From: Rhodococcus sp. Leaf278
GTDB taxonomy: Bacteria > Actinomycetota > Actinomycetes > Mycobacteriales > Mycobacteriaceae
DNA: 64,000 nucleotides
Direction: 5' to 3'
Assembly (NCBI RefSeq): GCF_001426085.1
Contig: NZ_LMRR01000001.1
Coordinates: forward strand, 249,539 to 313,538
The position numbers were made by a program, and so were the translations under genes. Below the pieces are notes generated by a model that was given only the letters and a program-made list of their open reading frames with translations, was not told the DNA's origin and made no database searches. Below are positions 1-8,055 of this stretch, in pieces. Each line of letters begins with the position of its first letter. Position 1 is the first letter of the stretch.

Positions 1-672
1 GTGGGCATCAAGGACTTCTACAGCTACCTGTTCGACGATCCGTGCGTCATCTACAACCGTCCCGAATACGCCCGGCACATGCAGATTTTCGAGAAGATCA
101 AAGCGCGGTCCGAGGTCACGTTCCGGTCGATGAAGTATCGGACGGTACGTCGCGACGCGCGCATAGTGCAGGACCTCTACAACAAGACGTTCGTGAACTT
201 CTGGGGTTACTCGCCGCTGTCGTTCGTCGAGCTGTTCGAGCTGTTGAAGATGATGTTGCCCGTCCTCGATCGCCGCCTCACCCTTTTGGCGGAGTTGAAC
301 GGCAAGCCCGTCGGATTCCTGATGGGCATACCGGACGTCAACCAGGCCGCGGCCAAGGCGGCACACCTGAAGTCCAGGTGGCTGCGAGACCTCGTGACGC
401 TCTGGCACGTCAAACGGCCCGGTCGAACCGACGTGATCGACGGCGTTCGCGTCGACATGTTGTTCGTCGATCCCGAGTGCCCCGATCGAGCGGTGTCGTC
501 GCTGCTCATCATGGAGATGTCGGTGCGGATGCGCGATCTCGGATTCACCAGGGTCGAGGCCGCTCCGGTACTCGACGACAGTCCCTGGATGAAAGGGTCG
601 GTGCTCACGCGCATGGAGCAATCACCGCACCGCACCTACCGAATCTTCAGCCGCGAGCTTCCGCAGACATGA
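1..672 (+). CDS. GNAT-like acetyltransferase, probably 5'-truncated by the window edge
   Basis: The 223 visible residues match the C-terminal part of a GNAT-fold acyltransferase: strands around LTLLAELNGKPVGFLMGIPD (about residues 94-113) and a C-terminal half with VDMLFVDPE, the part that follows the acetyl-CoA site. Relatives I know of are near 370 residues, so the true start is probably upstream and the GTG at base 1 is likely internal. The substrate cannot be told. Its stop overlaps the start of the downstream MmpL gene (ATGA at 669-672), so the two are probably co-translated and may act on the same lipid or surface product. Confidence 0.6.
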   Translation: MGIKDFYSYLFDDPCVIYNRPEYARHMQIFEKIKARSEVTFRSMKYRTVRRDARIVQDLYNKTFVNFWGYSPLSFVELFELLKMMLPVLDRRLTLLAELNGKPVGFLMGIPDVNQAAAKAAHLKSRWLRDLVTLWHVKRPGRTDVIDGVRVDMLFVDPECPDRAVSSLLIMEMSVRMRDLGFTRVEAAPVLDDSPWMKGSVLTRMEQSPHRTYRIFSRELPQT

Positions 673-2909
673 CCGGGGTGGCAGTGCTGGAATCCCCTCG
701 ACGACGGCGCAGCATCGGTGATCGTTGGGGCCGAACGGTCGCGCGTCATCGCTGGGCGGTGCTGGCCGTCTGGCTGGTGCTGGCCGTGGGGTCTGCGATC
801 CTGTATCCCGCGCTGCAGAACTCCTTGGTGGGAGCCAACTTCTCCGTTCCGGGAACCGAGTCCAGCCGCGCCGACCAACTCCTCGAACAGCACTTCGCGT
901 CCTTCGGTTCCGAACAGCTCGTCGTCACGTTCACCTCGGATGCGGTCGACAGCCGGAACCCCGCCTTTCGCGAACGGGTGGGGGAGGTCGTCTCCTCGCT
1001 GAGGCAGTCACCGGACGTAGTGCGTGTGGTCGATCCCTACGAGAGCGCCGGATTCGTCCCGACGATCTCCGCGGACGGAACGTCGGCGTTGGCGTTCGTC
1101 GGCGTGGGCGGAGACCCGCGTGATCGCATTGCCGTGGCCGAACGGATCCAGGAGCTGATCGACGGTGCATCCCGCGACGGCATCGAGGTCGCGGTCACCG
1201 GCTATTCCCCGATGACGGTGGACCTGACGAAGGTCGAATCCGACGACGCCGTGCGCGCCGAAAGCATCGGACTGCCGATCGCGTTGGTGTTGCTGATCCT
1301 GGCCCTGGGTTCGGTGGTCGCCGGCGTCGTTCCGCTCGTCACCACCGGAATCGGAGTGCTGGCCGCCTTCGGTGTGTTCGCTCTCCTGTCCAACGTCATG
1401 ACCTTCGACGTGCTGGTGACGACGGTGGCGTCGATGTTCGGGCTCGGCCTCGGGATCGATTACGCACTGTTCATCGTCAGCCGATTCCGCGAGGAGATGA
1501 ACCGGGCCGTTCCGGGCGAGCCCGGGGGCCGTGCTCGAACGGAGGCTGCCGTCGGTGCTGCGATGGGAACGGCCGGGCATACGATCGTCATCTCCGGCTT
1601 GGTGGTGCTCATTGCTCTCGGTGCGTTGGCCATCGTCGACGTCCCTGCGGTGCAGAGCATTTCGTTCGTCGTCGCCTTGACGGTGGCGTGTGTCGTCATC
1701 GTGGCGTGGACCTTGTTGCCCGCCATCCTCGCCGTGCTCGGTTCGAGAATCTCCGGACTGTCACTCCCACAGCGCTTCCAACCACCATCGGTGGGTGAAC
1801 ACGCCGCAGCCGTCCCCACGTGGTGGTCGCGGTGGGCTCGCCACGTCATCGAACGGCCCTGGCGCTACACCGCCGTCACCGCGGCAATCCTGTTCGCCTG
1901 CCTCGCACCGATCGGTTCCATCCAGTACGGCGTCGATCTCGGAGCCGACGCGCTGAGTGCCGAACCGAGCGGTAGAGCGAACGCGGTACTGACCGACAAG
2001 TTCGCTCCCGGCACCATCTCGCCGATCACCGTGGTGTTCACCGGCGAGGACGACCGCCCTCTCGACCCAGTCCAGACGGCAACGGTCGCGTCCTTCGCCG
2101 ACGACGTTCGCGCCGATGGTCGGGTCGAGTACGCATTGGCCCAGCAGGACGACGGTCGGACGCTGTTGATCGTGGTCCCGTCGGTGCCGATCGATTCGAC
2201 CGACGCCTCCGACCTCGTCACGTCGATCAGATCGCAAGCGCTGGTGGCGGGGGAACGTGACGGGACGAACGTCTCGGTCGGTGGGACCACCGCGCTGGTG
2301 GTCGACGCCTCTCGGGAGATCTCTGGCAAATTCCTCTGGGTCGTCGCCGCAGTCCTGGCCTTCTCCCTGGTGTACCTGGGCATCGTCTTCCGAAGCGTGG
2401 TGATTCCGGTGAAGGCAGTGGCCATGAACGTACTGGTGACCGGTGCCGCGTTGGGAGCCACGGTGGCGGTGTTCCAGTGGGGTTGGGGTTCGTCGCTCCT
2501 CGGATTCGAGAGCCCGGGCTACATCCAGGTCTATCTGCCGGTCACCGTCTTCGCGGTCGTCTTCGGGCTCTCGATGGACTACGAGGTGTTCCTGATCGGC
2601 CGCATGCGAGAAGTGTTCGTGCGCAACGACGGAACCGACACGGGTGACGCCAACGACACCGCAATCGTCGACGGGCTGGAACACACTGCCAGGCCGATCA
2701 CCGCGGCAGCAGCGATCATGATCGCGGTGTTCGCGAGCTTCCTCACCGCCGACGTACTCGAGCTGCAACAGTTCGGCTTCGCGCTCGCCGTCGCTGTGCT
2801 GTTCGACGCCGTGTTGGTCCGGATGATGATGGTGCCCGCGATGATGAAGCTGTTCGGCGCGCGAAACTGGTGGCCCGGTTCGCGGGATCGTCAGGTGTTC
2901 GGCAACTGA
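669..2909 (+). CDS. MmpL/RND-family lipid exporter
   Basis: A 746-residue inner-membrane transporter of the MMPL branch of the RND superfamily, which exports lipids or small hydrophobic molecules using proton flux. The N-terminal membrane segment is at about residues 20-45, followed by a periplasmic domain and a membrane bundle; this is repeated in the second half. Both repeats carry the family signature with the proton-relay Asp-Tyr pair: GIDY (Asp264) and SMDYEVF (Asp637). ATG 669 overlaps the stop of the upstream acetyltransferase and the first membrane helix follows about 20 residues later, so the longer in-frame extension is rejected. The 3' end overlaps the convergent anti-sigma gene by 19 bp. 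The cargo is unknown. Confidence 0.88.
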   Translation: MTGVAVLESPRRRRSIGDRWGRTVARHRWAVLAVWLVLAVGSAILYPALQNSLVGANFSVPGTESSRADQLLEQHFASFGSEQLVVTFTSDAVDSRNPAFRERVGEVVSSLRQSPDVVRVVDPYESAGFVPTISADGTSALAFVGVGGDPRDRIAVAERIQELIDGASRDGIEVAVTGYSPMTVDLTKVESDDAVRAESIGLPIALVLLILALGSVVAGVVPLVTTGIGVLAAFGVFALLSNVMTFDVLVTTVASMFGLGLGIDYALFIVSRFREEMNRAVPGEPGGRARTEAAVGAAMGTAGHTIVISGLVVLIALGALAIVDVPAVQSISFVVALTVACVVIVAWTLLPAILAVLGSRISGLSLPQRFQPPSVGEHAAAVPTWWSRWARHVIERPWRYTAVTAAILFACLAPIGSIQYGVDLGADALSAEPSGRANAVLTDKFAPGTISPITVVFTGEDDRPLDPVQTATVASFADDVRADGRVEYALAQQDDGRTLLIVVPSVPIDSTDASDLVTSIRSQALVAGERDGTNVSVGGTTALVVDASREISGKFLWVVAAVLAFSLVYLGIVFRSVVIPVKAVAMNVLVTGAALGATVAVFQWGWGSSLLGFESPGYIQVYLPVTVFAVVFGLSMDYEVFLIGRMREVFVRNDGTDTGDANDTAIVDGLEHTARPITAAAAIMIAVFASFLTADVLELQQFGFALAVAVLFDAVLVRMMMVPAMMKLFGARNWWPGSRDRQVFGN

Positions 2910-3628
2910 GCCGACGCCAGCACGGAGCCGTCGGAACTGCGGATCTCGATCTCGGTGACGTCGCCGCGCAAAACGGCTGCGTTCATGCGGCACTCGATGG
3001 TGACGTCGCTTCCGAGGAACGTGCCGGACGGGAGTTCGGTGCCCGACCGATCGACGAGAACAACCTCGTACGGACCCCGCTCGGATATGCCGTCCATGTC
3101 GAGGAAGGTCTCCGTGCCCCAGGTATGGGCAACGAGGCCGCCCTCGATGTCCACGTTCGGCCTGCTCGTGGTGAAGGCGACCTGCTCGTAGGCACCGAGG
3201 GTTCCCGGAGGGCCGGTGATCGCGGCCGCCGGCTGCTCGGGTTTCGCTCGAAAGGCGTCGACGCCGAGGACGACGCCACCGCCGACCACCAGTCCCACTA
3301 CTGCCGCTGCAGCCATCAGGCCGGTAGACCTGCGCCGCCCGCCGAATCGCGGCGCGTCCTTTCCTCGATCACGCGGTGGCCACACCGAGTCGCCCGTCGA
3401 ACCCAGAACTCGCTCGCGCAGATCGGGTGACGCCGAAAATTCGAGCCACGGTCCGGCCGGACCGCGAGAACCGACAGTCTCGGTCAACGCACGCAGTTCG
3501 GCGATGTCGATGTCGACGGTGGGATCGGACGCTGCGAGCTCGCGTAGTTCTGCACTCTCGGTGTCGTCGAGGTCGTCGGCGACGGCAGCGGCGATCAGTT
3601 CGGCTCGGCGATCGTCTCGGGCGTTCAT
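2891..3628 (-). CDS. Anti-sigma factor, RskA-like, single-pass membrane protein
   Basis: A 245-residue protein with an acidic cytoplasmic N-terminal sigma-binding region (about 1-60), a basic stretch ending GGRRR just before one transmembrane helix (about 103-123), and an extracytoplasmic domain of the RskA C-terminal type. No HxxxCxxC zinc motif is present, so it is not a ZAS-type anti-sigma. Its ATG overlaps the stop of the ECF sigma gene (ATGA at 3625-3628), the usual translational coupling of such pairs. It should hold the sigma factor at the membrane until an external signal triggers proteolysis. Partner assignment is by context; the signal is unknown. Confidence 0.8.
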   Translation of the reverse strand: MNARDDRRAELIAAAVADDLDDTESAELRELAASDPTVDIDIAELRALTETVGSRGPAGPWLEFSASPDLRERVLGSTGDSVWPPRDRGKDAPRFGGRRRSTGLMAAAAVVGLVVGGGVVLGVDAFRAKPEQPAAAITGPPGTLGAYEQVAFTTSRPNVDIEGGLVAHTWGTETFLDMDGISERGPYEVVLVDRSGTELPSGTFLGSDVTIECRMNAAVLRGDVTEIEIRSSDGSVLASAQLPNT

Positions 3629-4158
3629 GCTTCCTCCTGTCCGTCGAGGTGGTCTCGGAGCGCCCTCAATGCGTAGAAGGCGCGGGTGCGCAGTGTTCGG
3701 ACGGCCACTCCCGTCGACTCGGACAGCTCCGCATAGGTCGTTCCGGCCAGATGAACGGCCACGACGACCTGCCGGTGATCGGGAGAAAGCAGTGCGAGCG
3801 CGGCGATGATGCGCAGCCGCTCGTCGACGTCGGGACTGGTGTCTCGCGAGATCGCGACCGACCAACGGTCGACGTCCTCGATCCGTTCCGACGCCGGCAT
3901 CGGCATTCTGGTGAGCGACCGTTGCACGTCGACGATGACGTTGCGTTCGATGGCGAACAACCACGTTCGCAGCGATCCACGTCCGGGCTCGAAGCGGGAA
4001 CGCGCCCGCCATGCGCGCAGGAACGTCTCCTGAACACAATCCTCGGCGAGCGTCCGGTCGCGCAGAGCGTTGACGGCGAAACCGAGCATGGCCGACGCGT
4101 GCTCGTCGTACGCGGCAGTGACGTCGAAGTCCAGTTCGATCACGCTCCCGATGCTCAT
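3625..4158 (-). CDS. ECF-type RNA polymerase sigma factor
   Basis: About 177 residues with sigma region 2 (YDEHASAMLGF ... AEDCVQETFLRAW ... GSLRTWLFAIERN) and region 4 (LALLSPDHRQVVVAVHLAGTTYAELSE ... VRTLRTRAFYAL), and no regions 1 or 3, which defines the extracytoplasmic-function group. An upstream ATG at 4194 is also in frame and would add 12 residues; I prefer ATG 4158 because the longer reading would run into a duplicated intergenic element (4176-4256), but neither start has a good ribosome binding site. The gene is coupled to the anti-sigma gene. Probable targets are the genes behind the two copies of the TTTGAAC-N17-CGT element. Confidence 0.88.
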   Translation of the reverse strand: MSIGSVIELDFDVTAAYDEHASAMLGFAVNALRDRTLAEDCVQETFLRAWRARSRFEPGRGSLRTWLFAIERNVIVDVQRSLTRMPMPASERIEDVDRWSVAISRDTSPDVDERLRIIAALALLSPDHRQVVVAVHLAGTTYAELSESTGVAVRTLRTRAFYALRALRDHLDGQEEA

Positions 4159-4175
4159 GACAGTGATTACGTCGA

Positions 4176-4256
4176 CGGACACCCGGGCGTTCATTTCCGG
4201 GACTGGAATATTTCCTTACCGAGCTTTGAACATCGTGGCATCAGCGGTCGTACTCC
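4176..4256 (+). repeat. Duplicated 80-bp promoter element, copy 1
   Basis: About 81 bp, near-identical to 7156-7235 (two substitutions and one 1-base gap by eye). It contains the palindromic core GGAATATTTCC (4205-4215) and, at its 3' end, TTTGAAC (4225-4231), 17 bases, then CGT (4249-4251), the shape of an ECF sigma promoter reading rightwards. Similarity stops five bases after the -10 element. It lies between the divergent sigma gene and the GNAT gene at 4398. Confidence 0.85.
4225..4251 (+). promoter_or_regulatory. Putative ECF promoter, copy 1
   Basis: TTTGAAC followed after 17 bases by CGT, close to the TGAAC-N16/17-CGT pattern recognised by several actinobacterial ECF factors. It would drive the GNAT gene at 4398 with a leader of about 140 nt. 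Assignment to the adjacent sigma factor is inference. Confidence 0.5.
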
Positions 4257-4397
4257 ACCGCGAGGGGCGCCTGGCGCGCGCCTCGAACAGTGCCTACCGC
4301 GAGTACAACTACTCAGTTGTGATCGGGCTGCCCGACTCGGAATATTTGTTCGACGGACGCGACTAGCGTGTGGATCGAGTCCACGAAAGGTGCACCT

Positions 4398-4991
4398 ATG
4401 TCGTTCACCGATCCGGCTGCGCCGGTTCCAACCATCCTGCGGACCGACCAGTTCCTGCTCCGCCCGATCACCCCAGCTGACGCGCCCGCCGATCACGCAG
4501 CGCTGATGGAGACGCGGGAACAGCTGAGGCGTTGGGAGCAGGCGACGTGGCCCGAGGATGACTTCAGCGTCGAAGCGAACCGAGAAGACCTCGTCGGCCT
4601 CGAGGAGCGCCATGCAGCGCATCGGGCCTTCACCTACACCGTCGTCGATCCAGTTACCGACGAATGCCTGGGCTGTGTCTACTTGTTCCCCACAGATGCG
4701 ACGTTCCTGACGAAGGCCACCGTGACGCCTACCGGTGAGGGCGGGTGGGATTCCGTCGATGTCGTTGTCTACTTCTGGGTTCGCAAGTCGCGTATGCAGA
4801 CGGGTATGGACTCGAAGTTGCTCGACGTGCTGCGCGCCTGGCTGATGGGGGAATGGAAGCTGAGCACCGCGGTCTTCGTTGTGAGCGACCAGTTCGCCGA
4901 GCAGATCGAACTGCTCGAGCACACCGATCTGACCAAGCAGTTCGAGATCGTCGAACCCGGAAAGGTCGGCAGATTTTCTGCCTACGGTTGA
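4398..4991 (+). CDS. GNAT-family N-acetyltransferase
   Basis: A 197-residue GNAT protein. It opens with the typical first strand TDQFLLRPITPADAPADHAAL, has a central strand TYTVVDPVTDECLGCVYLFP and ends in a helix-rich region after VDVVVYFWVRKS; the pyrophosphate loop is poorly conserved. ATG 4398 is chosen because GAAAGG lies 8-13 bases upstream; a further in-frame ATG 30 bases upstream has no such site. The acceptor is unknown. It stands alone downstream of promoter element copy 1, with a TetR gene following after about 90 bp. Confidence 0.75.
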   Translation: MSFTDPAAPVPTILRTDQFLLRPITPADAPADHAALMETREQLRRWEQATWPEDDFSVEANREDLVGLEERHAAHRAFTYTVVDPVTDECLGCVYLFPTDATFLTKATVTPTGEGGWDSVDVVVYFWVRKSRMQTGMDSKLLDVLRAWLMGEWKLSTAVFVVSDQFAEQIELLEHTDLTKQFEIVEPGKVGRFSAYG

Positions 4992-5070
4992 GATCCACAC
5001 TGCCGCACTGTGGTCGACATCAGGCAGGACCCCCGATCCAATAGCCCGGGCAGGCAGGAGGGATGGAGTC

Positions 5071-5093
5071 TAGTATTTACTCATGCGAGTAAA
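5071..5093 (+). promoter_or_regulatory. Leaderless promoter with overlapping TetR operator
   Basis: TAGTAT at 5071-5076 is a good -10 hexamer whose start point would fall on the ATG at 5083, predicting a leaderless mRNA. Overlapping it is a perfect inverted repeat TTTACTC / GAGTAAA (5076-5082 and 5087-5093) with ATGC between, which includes the start codon. A bound TetR dimer would block its own transcription start. Confidence 0.65.
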
Positions 5094-5691
5094 ACTGTCG
5101 GACCGGGCAAGCGGCCGTCGGGCCCAGATCATCGAAGCGACCATCCGCACGCTCGCCGAGGACGGATACGACGGGACTTCGTTCGCGGCCATCGTGCGGC
5201 GTGGTGGGCTGAGCAGCACCCGAATGATCTCGTATCACTTCGAGGATCGCGCCGAGTTGATGACGCAGGTCGCGCTCACCGTCATCACCGATCTCGGTCA
5301 CGCTGTCGCCGAGCGAGTCCGCGCGGCAACGACGAAGACGACCGCTGTCCGCGCCTACATCGAGGCAAACTTGGCGCATATGGCCGATCACCGAGCCGAG
5401 ATGGTCGCGCTCACTATCCTGCTCGGTGCCGGTGCGCTGCATGTTCCTGCAGGCTCCCGGCCCTCGGGAATCGAAGCGCTGCAACAGATCATCGATGACG
5501 GATGTCGATCCGGCGAGCTGCACACGAGCGATCCGCGGGTCGCCGCCACCGTCATCCAGCAGTCGATCGAAGCGGTCCCGCACCTGCTGCGGCACGAGCC
5601 GGATGTCGATCTGGTGGCCTATGCCCGCGAGATGACGGAGTTTTTCGAAACCGCACTCAGGGCCGACCGAACCGACTGGCGAGAGTCGTGA
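5083..5691 (+). CDS. TetR-family transcriptional regulator
   Basis: A 202-residue regulator with an N-terminal TetR helix-turn-helix (about residues 12-58: RRAQIIEATIRTLAEDGYDG then SFAAIVRRGGLSSTRMISYHF) and a C-terminal helical ligand domain with no recognisable ligand motif. The start codon lies inside a perfect palindrome, which points to autorepression. The stop overlaps the GTG of the downstream membrane protein (GTGA at 5688-5691), so that gene is the most probable target and partner. Confidence 0.87.
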   Translation: MRVKLSDRASGRRAQIIEATIRTLAEDGYDGTSFAAIVRRGGLSSTRMISYHFEDRAELMTQVALTVITDLGHAVAERVRAATTKTTAVRAYIEANLAHMADHRAEMVALTILLGAGALHVPAGSRPSGIEALQQIIDDGCRSGELHTSDPRVAATVIQQSIEAVPHLLRHEPDVDLVAYAREMTEFFETALRADRTDWRES

Positions 5692-7091
5692 CCAGCCCCG
5701 TGACCCCCGAGGCGCCACGGCAGCCTGGCTTCCCGGTACTCACCGCGATCGTGGCCGGAGTGACGCTGCTGATCAGCCTCGTCGCCCAACTCTCCCCGGG
5801 GTTGATGGACCTACTCGTACGTGATCGGCCGCAGCTGCTGGCGGGCCAGTGGTGGCGAGCCGTGAGCCCGATCCTGGTGCAACCGGACGGTTGGGGACAG
5901 CTCGCCTTCAACCTGGTCGGCATCGTTCTGGTCGGCACGGCTGTGCAGCGTCGAGTCGGCGCGATGTCCTGGCTGTCCGCCTACCTCGTCGGCGGTGTGG
6001 CAAGCGTGGCCATCTACAGCGCCTGGCATCCGACCGACACCGGAGGCGGCTCCTCCGCTGCCGTCGCGGCCCTGATCGGGGTCTTGGTCCTGACGTCCCG
6101 GACCGATGCGCCACCGCAACGTCCCGTCGAGTTCGCCCACTGGTACGCGATCTTCTTCAGTGTCTACCTGACCGCTTTGGATCTGGGCGGGGTGACAGCA
6201 TCGGTGATCGCCGGGAACCTCTCGATCGTCGCCGTTGCGGTAGGGCGGCGTGCTCTGGGCGCGGACGGCATCGTCCGGATCGGTGGGCCGGTAGTCGTTG
6301 TCGCCGCCGTGGTGATGACGATGATGCGGGACGATCACGGCACCGGACTCCTGATCGGCCTCGCGGTCGGCCTGCTGGTGCTGCTCCGGCGCTACAGACC
6401 GCCGGCCGTAGCTCCGTCGGTCGCCGTGCTCGCTGATCTCCTCGCCCCGATCGCGATGTACTACTTGTTGCGGCACTGGGGATCCGACACCGGAACCGCG
6501 TTGTTGGCAGGTGCTGTTATCCCGGCTGTCTCGGTGCTCGTCCGGGCCGTCCGGCACCGCCGGATCGACGCGCTCGGCAGCTCGGTCCTGGTGGTGCTCG
6601 TGGTGAGTGCTGCGGCCGAGGAGTTTTCCGGCGATCCGCGCATCCTCCTGTTCAAGGACGCGCTACTGACGGCTGCGTGGGGCTGCTGGTTTCTGGTCAG
6701 CGTGCGCGCCCGACGCCCGCTGAGTTACCGGTTGACCCGTCCGTTGCTCGACCGGTCCGTCCATCCCAGCGCGACTGACGTGACCGGGAGTGGTGATCCT
6801 GGCCGCTGGGAAGCGTTGTGGGAAAACGAGCCTGGGTTCCGACGTGCCTGGCGGGTGACGTCGTTGATCTGGGCGGGTGCTCTGTTCTTCGACGCGATGA
6901 TCCGAATGCTGATGGCGGTCATGTTGCCGATCGACCGGGTGCCGGCCCTGTCGGGCATCCTCTGGATCGTCACCTTGGTGGCGCTACAGGTCGTCACCAA
7001 CATCCATCTGACAAGGTCCGGCACCTGGACGCTGTTGCGGCAGCAACGACATCGAGAAGGTGCGGCCGCTCCGAGTGACGCAGGCTCGTGA
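5688..7091 (+). CDS. Membrane protein: rhomboid-like domain fused to a VC0807-like domain
   Basis: 467 residues starting at a GTG that overlaps the TetR stop. Residues about 15-190 look like a rhomboid core: GQWWRAVSPILV, then QLAFNLVGIVLVG (the helix that normally carries HxxFN), then a glycine-rich GGGSSAAV (Ser122/123) at the nucleophile-serine position. The helix that should carry the catalytic His reads AGNLS (Asn177), so a working Ser-His dyad is not evident and this half may be a pseudoprotease. Residues about 245-450 resemble the VC0807 family of integral membrane proteins (LADLLAPIAMYYLL ... RRPLSYRLTRPLL). Around ten membrane helices are expected. Function unknown; the TetR gene probably controls it. 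Confidence 0.65.
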   Translation: MTSPVTPEAPRQPGFPVLTAIVAGVTLLISLVAQLSPGLMDLLVRDRPQLLAGQWWRAVSPILVQPDGWGQLAFNLVGIVLVGTAVQRRVGAMSWLSAYLVGGVASVAIYSAWHPTDTGGGSSAAVAALIGVLVLTSRTDAPPQRPVEFAHWYAIFFSVYLTALDLGGVTASVIAGNLSIVAVAVGRRALGADGIVRIGGPVVVVAAVVMTMMRDDHGTGLLIGLAVGLLVLLRRYRPPAVAPSVAVLADLLAPIAMYYLLRHWGSDTGTALLAGAVIPAVSVLVRAVRHRRIDALGSSVLVVLVVSAAAEEFSGDPRILLFKDALLTAAWGCWFLVSVRARRPLSYRLTRPLLDRSVHPSATDVTGSGDPGRWEALWENEPGFRRAWRVTSLIWAGALFFDAMIRMLMAVMLPIDRVPALSGILWIVTLVALQVVTNIHLTRSGTWTLLRQQRHREGAAAPSDAGS

Positions 7092-7155
7092 CTCGACGAG
7101 ACCGGCATCTGCGGTCCATCGGAGCCCCTCGGTCAGCGGGACGATGTCGCCCGGC

Positions 7156-7235
7156 CGGACACCCGGGCGTCATATCCGGGACTGGAATATTTCTTTACCG
7201 AGCTTTGAACATCGTGGCATCAGCGGTCGTACTCC
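7156..7235 (+). repeat. Duplicated 80-bp promoter element, copy 2
   Basis: Near-identical to 4176-4256. Here it precedes the CHRD/sortase pair directly: TTTGAAC (7204-7210), 17 bases, CGT (7228-7230), predicted start near 7237 and the CHRD ATG at 7282, a normal leader of about 45 nt. Sequence upstream of copy 2 resembles the start of the sigma gene only over the first ~18 bases of the repeat. Confidence 0.85.
7204..7230 (+). promoter_or_regulatory. Putative ECF promoter, copy 2, for CHRD-sortase
   Basis: TTTGAAC-N17-CGT immediately upstream of the CHRD gene at good spacing. An exact shared promoter with copy 1 implies one sigma factor serves both; the ECF sigma encoded at 3625-4158 is the obvious candidate, by inference. 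Confidence 0.55.
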
Positions 7236-7281
7236 TCTGCACGGGCTCGCTTGCCCGATACTCCCACGGAAGGCACACGAG

Positions 7282-8055
7282 ATGACCAGACGCTCGATCA
7301 CCCGCCCGGCACTGTCCGTCCGCGGCACCGCCACCGCAGTCGTCGGTGGCACGGCCGCCGCGCTGATGCTGTTCACCGCCGCCCCGGCCGGTGCCGATAC
7401 TCCTGTTGCCGAACCGGATTCGTTCACCAGCGCCTTCACTGCAATGGCAACCCCCGACCAGGTCCTCAACGGCGAGGGTGTGGCCACTCCGGGTCAGCCG
7501 GGCGCAACGGGAACCTTCACGCTGCGTATCAATTCCGACCTCGACATCGTGTGTTACGACATCGCGCTCGACGGAGTCACCGGCGACTACATGAGCCCGG
7601 CCAAGACCGCTACCCACCTTCACCAGGCTGTAGCGGGTGCCGCAGGGCCGCCGCGGCTGGCCTTCCCGAACCCGACTCCGATCGGTGACGGCCCACGTAC
7701 GAGCAGTGGATGCATGCAGGGACCGTTCACCACCGGTCTGACGCCGGCCGGTGCCGCGGCCGACAGCGGTACCGGATTCACTCTGGACCAGATCGAAGCC
7801 AACCCGGCGGGCTTCGCCGCCGACACCCACACCGTCGACTTCTCGGCCGGGGCCGTGCGCGGACAGCTGACCCAGATTCCGGTCGGATCCGTGGCGACCG
7901 GAGGTGGCGGTTCCGCGCTGGCGGCATCCGATTCCGCGACCATTTCCGCCGTGCCCCTCGTCGGCGCGGTAGCCCTCGGCGCAGTAGTCCTGGGTGCAAC
8001 GGCGATCGCGGGAGTGACGTTGGTAGCTCGCCGCAACGGGACGGCACGCAGCTGA
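7282..8055 (+). CDS. Secreted or membrane-anchored CHRD-domain protein
   Basis: 257 residues: a Sec signal peptide (basic start, hydrophobic core around residues 18-34, cleavage near APAGADT), a CHRD domain of about 130 residues with the conserved FTLRINSDLDIVCYDIAL and THLHQA segments and the closing VDFSAGAVRGQL, then a glycine/serine linker and a C-terminal hydrophobic helix followed by ARRNGTARS. There is no LPXTG motif, so the tail anchors by the helix. ATG 7282 has GGAAGG 9-14 bases upstream. It is followed by a class F sortase with a 4-bp overlap. CHRD proteins are extracellular; their role is mostly unknown. Confidence 0.82.
   Translation: MTRRSITRPALSVRGTATAVVGGTAAALMLFTAAPAGADTPVAEPDSFTSAFTAMATPDQVLNGEGVATPGQPGATGTFTLRINSDLDIVCYDIALDGVTGDYMSPAKTATHLHQAVAGAAGPPRLAFPNPTPIGDGPRTSSGCMQGPFTTGLTPAGAAADSGTGFTLDQIEANPAGFAADTHTVDFSAGAVRGQLTQIPVGSVATGGGGSALAASDSATISAVPLVGAVALGAVVLGATAIAGVTLVARRNGTARS

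Noticed and set aside
4339-4347. Third GGAATATTT before the GNAT gene
   Set aside because: Only nine bases shared with the 80-bp element and no promoter half beyond them.
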